Positions 41,163 to 43,146 of a stretch of 43,146 nt of DNA are shown here, piece by piece. Each line of letters begins with the position of its first letter. Position 1 is the first letter of the stretch. The notes under the pieces are model-generated. The model saw only the letters and a program-made list of their open reading frames with translations, made no database searches and had not been told where the DNA came from. Both the position numbers and the translations under genes were made by a program. Source of the DNA: Polaromonas sp. GTDB taxonomy: Bacteria > Pseudomonadota > Gammaproteobacteria > Burkholderiales > Burkholderiaceae_C. Location: the NCBI RefSeq assembly GCF_029945895.1, contig NZ_JAQSDL010000042.1, forward strand, positions 1-43,146, read 5' to 3'.

Positions 41163-41929
41163 CACTGGCACCCGGCGATTTTCAGTCGCTGCAGTACACC
41201 GTGCCCTTTGTGCGGGAAGACGGCGCATCCAGGTCGCTGCATTTCACGCTGGGCGAACTGCAAAGCCGCATGCTTTTGCACCAGCCCTGGCGGCTGGACG
41301 TGGACTACACCCGAACCATGATGGGTTTTTTGCTGTTCCAGCCCGCGCCGGCCCACATCGGCATGATCGGCCTGGGCGGCGGCTCGCTGGCCAAGTTCTG
41401 CTACCGGCAGTTGCCGGCCTCGCGCATGACGGTGCTCGAGATCAACCCGCATGTGATCGCCCTGCGACGCGAGTTCCAGATTCCCGACGACGACGCGCGG
41501 TTTGCGGTGATCGCCGCCGACGGCGCACGCTACCTGCAGACCGCAGCGCCGGTCTTCGATGTGTTGCTGGTCGACGGCTTTGACCAGGACGGCCAGCCCG
41601 CAGCGCTGTGTTCGCAGCGTTTTTATGACGACTGCTTCGCCGCCCTGGGCGAGCGCGGCGTGCTGGTGGTCAACCTGCACCACGACCACCCCGACTACCC
41701 GCTGCTGGCCGACCGTATCCACCGCAGTTTCAGCGGCAACGCGGTCGAAGTCATGTCCGCCGAAAAAAGCAACGCGATTGTGTTTGCCTGCCGCGGCCCG
41801 GCGATTTCACCGCGCAAGCTGAACCTGGCCAGAAGCCTGGCCGGGCTGGACGACGCGGCGCGTCTGCAGCTCAAAGCCGAGCTCGCGCGCATCGCCTGGG
41901 AAATGAAGGACCTCGCCGGGGATGTCTAG
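41159..41929 (+). CDS. Spermidine-synthase-like protein (SAM-binding Rossmann fold)
   Basis: A 256-residue protein with the spermidine/spermine synthase fold: MMGFLLFQPAPAHIGMIGLG then GGSLAKFCYRQLP (SAM/dcSAM loop), MTVLEINPHVIALRREF with the acidic ribose-binding Glu, and VFDVLLVDGFDQDG. The tetramerisation N-domain is short and substrate residues of true polyamine synthases are not all evident, so it may be a methyltransferase-like relative. GTG start: GAGG is five bases ahead and the codon overlaps the YoaK stop, so translation is coupled. The pairing of a DUF1275 membrane protein with this fold suggests a shared task, possibly transport and modification of a small amine. Confidence 0.8.
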   Translation: MTLAPGDFQSLQYTVPFVREDGASRSLHFTLGELQSRMLLHQPWRLDVDYTRTMMGFLLFQPAPAHIGMIGLGGGSLAKFCYRQLPASRMTVLEINPHVIALRREFQIPDDDARFAVIAADGARYLQTAAPVFDVLLVDGFDQDGQPAALCSQRFYDDCFAALGERGVLVVNLHHDHPDYPLLADRIHRSFSGNAVEVMSAEKSNAIVFACRGPAISPRKLNLARSLAGLDDAARLQLKAELARIAWEMKDLAGDV

Positions 41930-41959
41930 GAGCCATACGGTTCATTGGAGCGTCGCCAC

Positions 41960-41984
41960 CCGGTTGCCCTGCGCTTGTCGAAGG
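41960..41984. repeat. REP-like repeat (family C), left arm
   Basis: CCGGTTGCCCTGCGC followed by TTGTCGAAGG, close to the element at 11767-11791. It is inverted with respect to the copy at 42057-42101, and the 7-bp array lies between them. Confidence 0.6.
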
Positions 41985-41991
41985 CTCGCAC

Positions 41992-42047
41992 ACTGCACAC
42001 TGCAAACTGCAAACTGCAAACTGCAAACTGCAAACTGCAAACCGCGA
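41992..42047 (+). repeat. Tandem 7-bp repeat array
   Basis: Six perfect copies of ACTGCAA (41999-42040), with a diverged copy on each side (ACTGCAC 41992-41998 and ACCGCGA 42041-42047). A 7-bp unit shifts the reading frame per copy, and the array is in no gene. Confidence 0.95.
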
Positions 42048-42056
42048 ACAAGCTGC

Positions 42057-42101
42057 GCCCCTTCGACAGTCTCAGGGCAGGCCAGGCTCAGCCCGAACGG
42101 T
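42057..42101. repeat. REP-like repeat (family C), right arm
   Basis: CCCTTCGACAGTCTCAGGGC, an interrupting AGGCCAGGCTCAGCC, then CGAACGG. Apart from the interruption it is the complement of the family C sequence at 11767 and 41960. Confidence 0.6.
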
Positions 42102-42224
42102 CAAGTCAGCATTCCTGGGCCAAGCGGGGCCAGGCCGCCCACGGTATCGCGCGCCCCTGTCCGACGCCAGCACACCCGCCGCCCGGCCACACTGGACGTT
42201 TTCCGACAAACATGGAAGACAAGA

Positions 42225-42503
42225 ATGAGCCCGAAAACCAATTTTTCCTTTGAGCTGCACTACCCGGCGCTTGCCGGCGTGCCGGAGGCCCAACGCACGC
42301 AGCTGATGGCCTCGCTGGGCCCGACCTTGCAGGCGCTGTTTGCCGCTGGCGACAGCGCGGCCACGGTGGTCGTCAGCGACAGCCACAAGGGCAGCGGCCA
42401 CAAGATCGTCGAGCTGGTGACCACCTTGCCGGACATGGAAATTGCCGCCATCCTGAAGGCGTTTTCCGAACAACACGGGCTGTCCGTGCAGGCGCTCGAA
42501 TAA
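42225..42503 (+). CDS. Small hypothetical protein, 92 residues
   Basis: Starts MSPKTNFSFELHYPALAGVP and ends FSEQHGLSVQALE. It has an alpha/beta pattern with a strand-turn-strand at AATVVVSDSHKGSGHKIVEL and no signal peptide or membrane segment. I do not recognise a family. GGAAGACAAG lies ahead of the ATG as a ribosome site. It stands alone between the REP-like cluster and family A copy 9. A longer in-frame reading from 41922 would translate the 7-bp array and is unlikely. Confidence 0.65.
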   Translation: MSPKTNFSFELHYPALAGVPEAQRTQLMASLGPTLQALFAAGDSAATVVVSDSHKGSGHKIVELVTTLPDMEIAAILKAFSEQHGLSVQALE

Positions 42504-42523
42504 GAGGCTGTGGTTCGCAAGAC

Positions 42524-42579
42524 GCTACTGAATCAGGAGCTGCTGGCGCCCGCCGCTCTTGGGCTGGGACCGTTTTTTG
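42524..42579 (+). repeat. Dispersed repeat family A, copy 9
   Basis: GCTACTGAATCAGGAGCTGC (42524-42543), TGGCGCCC, TTGGGCT, GGGACCGTTTTTTGA. It fills the gap between two convergent genes and stops one base short of the metallopeptidase stop codon. Confidence 0.75.
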
Positions 42580-42580
42580 A

Positions 42581-43146
42581 TCAGAACGGGCGTTGGGACG
42601 GGTGCTGCTCCGGCTCCTGACCCGCCCCGTCACGGACGGCAGTCACCACCAGATGGATGAAATGCAGCTTGGCCACAACTTCGCGTGGCAGCACAAAGGG
42701 GTAAAAATCGGGCTGACCCATGGCGCGCGACATTTCGTTGAGCAGCGTGGTCAGCCGCGTCCACTGGTTCAGGAAGTCCAGGAACACCTGTGCCTCGGGG
42801 TAGTCCGGCTGGTACAAGGCATCCAGTGTAAAAGGCGTGAATTCCAGCTGGGCGCTTTCGGCCGACAGGCCAAAACTCAGGGCCGTATCGACGGTGTCGC
42901 GCATGTGCAGGTAATGGGCCCAGCACTCGGCCCAGTCTTCCCACGGGTGCACGCTGGCGTAGGCGCTCACGTAGTGCAGGGCCCAGTCCGGCCGCGGCCC
43001 CTGCTCGTAGTTGGTCTGCAGGCTGGCCAGGTAGTCCTGGCTTTCATCGCCGAACAGCTCGCGGAAACCCTGCTGCCACGGTGTGCCCGCGACCAGGCGG
43101 TCCCAGTAGTAGTGGCCGACCTCGTGGCGGAAGTGGCCCAGCAAGG
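42581..43146 (-). CDS. Zinc-binding metallopeptidase-family protein, C-terminal part (cut by window end)
   Basis: The gene runs off the right edge; the visible 188 codons are its 3' part. The zinc site HFRHEVGHYYWDRLV (HExxH) is at the very start of the visible part, followed by ELFGDESQDYLASLQTNYEQ, WEDWAECWAHYLHMRDTVDT and the C-terminal FYPFVLPREVVAKLHFIHLV. This order is that of the putative zinc-binding metallopeptidases of the COG4307 type, which usually carry an N-terminal zinc ribbon; that part is outside the window. The peptidase activity is predicted, not known to me. Confidence 0.8.
   Translation of the reverse strand, partial: LLGHFRHEVGHYYWDRLVAGTPWQQGFRELFGDESQDYLASLQTNYEQGPRPDWALHYVSAYASVHPWEDWAECWAHYLHMRDTVDTALSFGLSAESAQLEFTPFTLDALYQPDYPEAQVFLDFLNQWTRLTTLLNEMSRAMGQPDFYPFVLPREVVAKLHFIHLVVTAVRDGAGQEPEQHPSQRPF

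Noticed and set aside
41992..42047. Possible CRISPR array
   Set aside because: The units are 7 bp and contiguous, with no spacers and no cas genes nearby.
41922..42224. N-terminal extension of the 92-residue protein through the 7-bp array
   Set aside because: It would translate REP-like and tandem repeat DNA; the ATG at 42225 has a ribosome site and gives a compact protein.

Overview
The window looks like a chromosomal segment of a GC-rich betaproteobacterium, most probably Burkholderiales, family Comamonadaceae. The protein families, the gene clusters (thiL/pgpA/pncC, lptA-lptB-rpoN, argS-SPOR-dsbA) and the abundance of short dispersed repeats all fit this; the genus cannot be fixed from sequence alone. 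I see no rRNA, tRNA, CRISPR array, prophage or intact insertion sequence. Most of the window is housekeeping or common accessory sequence. About 1.2 kb (16.4-17.6 kb) looks foreign.

Layout. 0-5.1 kb: thiL, then a block with a tautomerase, a 56-residue protein, a divergent LysR regulator and an alpha/beta hydrolase, then pgpA and pncC. 5.1-8.3 kb: a Tat-type lipoprotein oxidoreductase and an NAD(P)-binding epimerase-like protein, divergent from a second LysR regulator. 8.3-11.7 kb: an arsA ATPase with no other ars gene in view, a ClpP-fold-like periplasmic protein and an exported FKBP isomerase. 11.8-16.3 kb: a luciferase-like monooxygenase, then a tight + strand operon of an NTF2-like protein, a fluoroacetate-dehalogenase-like hydrolase, an OsmC protein, a lipoprotein esterase and a GNAT acetyltransferase. 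16.3-17.6 kb: low-GC unknown genes. 17.6-22.1 kb: YecA/SEC-C protein, ferredoxin-type glutamate synthase, PIN protein, RlmL-like methyltransferase. 22.2-28.6 kb (all -): rpoN, lptB, lptA, dsbA, a SPOR protein, argS. 28.7-30.3 kb: a tandem glycine riboswitch ahead of dadA. 30.3-33.1 kb (-): DUF2214 protein, LysR regulator, CoA-transferase. 33.2-36.2 kb: L-2-haloacid dehalogenase and malate synthase G. 36.6-43.1 kb: fasciclin lipoprotein, DUF1631 protein, YoaK-family membrane protein coupled to a spermidine-synthase-like protein, a small unknown protein and the 3' part of a zinc metallopeptidase gene.

How the genes may work together. Two unrelated hydrolytic dehalogenases, each with every catalytic residue I could check, lie 19 kb apart. 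The second is directly upstream of malate synthase G, which consumes glyoxylate, and both dehalogenases yield glycolate from haloacetates. Haloacetate to glycolate to glyoxylate to malate is therefore a plausible but unproven route; the glycolate oxidase step is not in the window.

The most striking non-coding signal is repetitive. Family A is a 50-57 bp element present nine times, always in the same orientation. One copy lies in frame inside thiL, one encodes the C-terminus of the PIN protein, one supplies the stop codon of the DUF1631 gene, and one sits between the glycine riboswitch and dadA. Family B is an 85-90 bp GC-rich double-hairpin element that begins 0-7 bp after five stop codons and always points the same way relative to the upstream gene. 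A third, REP-like family flanks a 7-bp tandem array at 42.0 kb.
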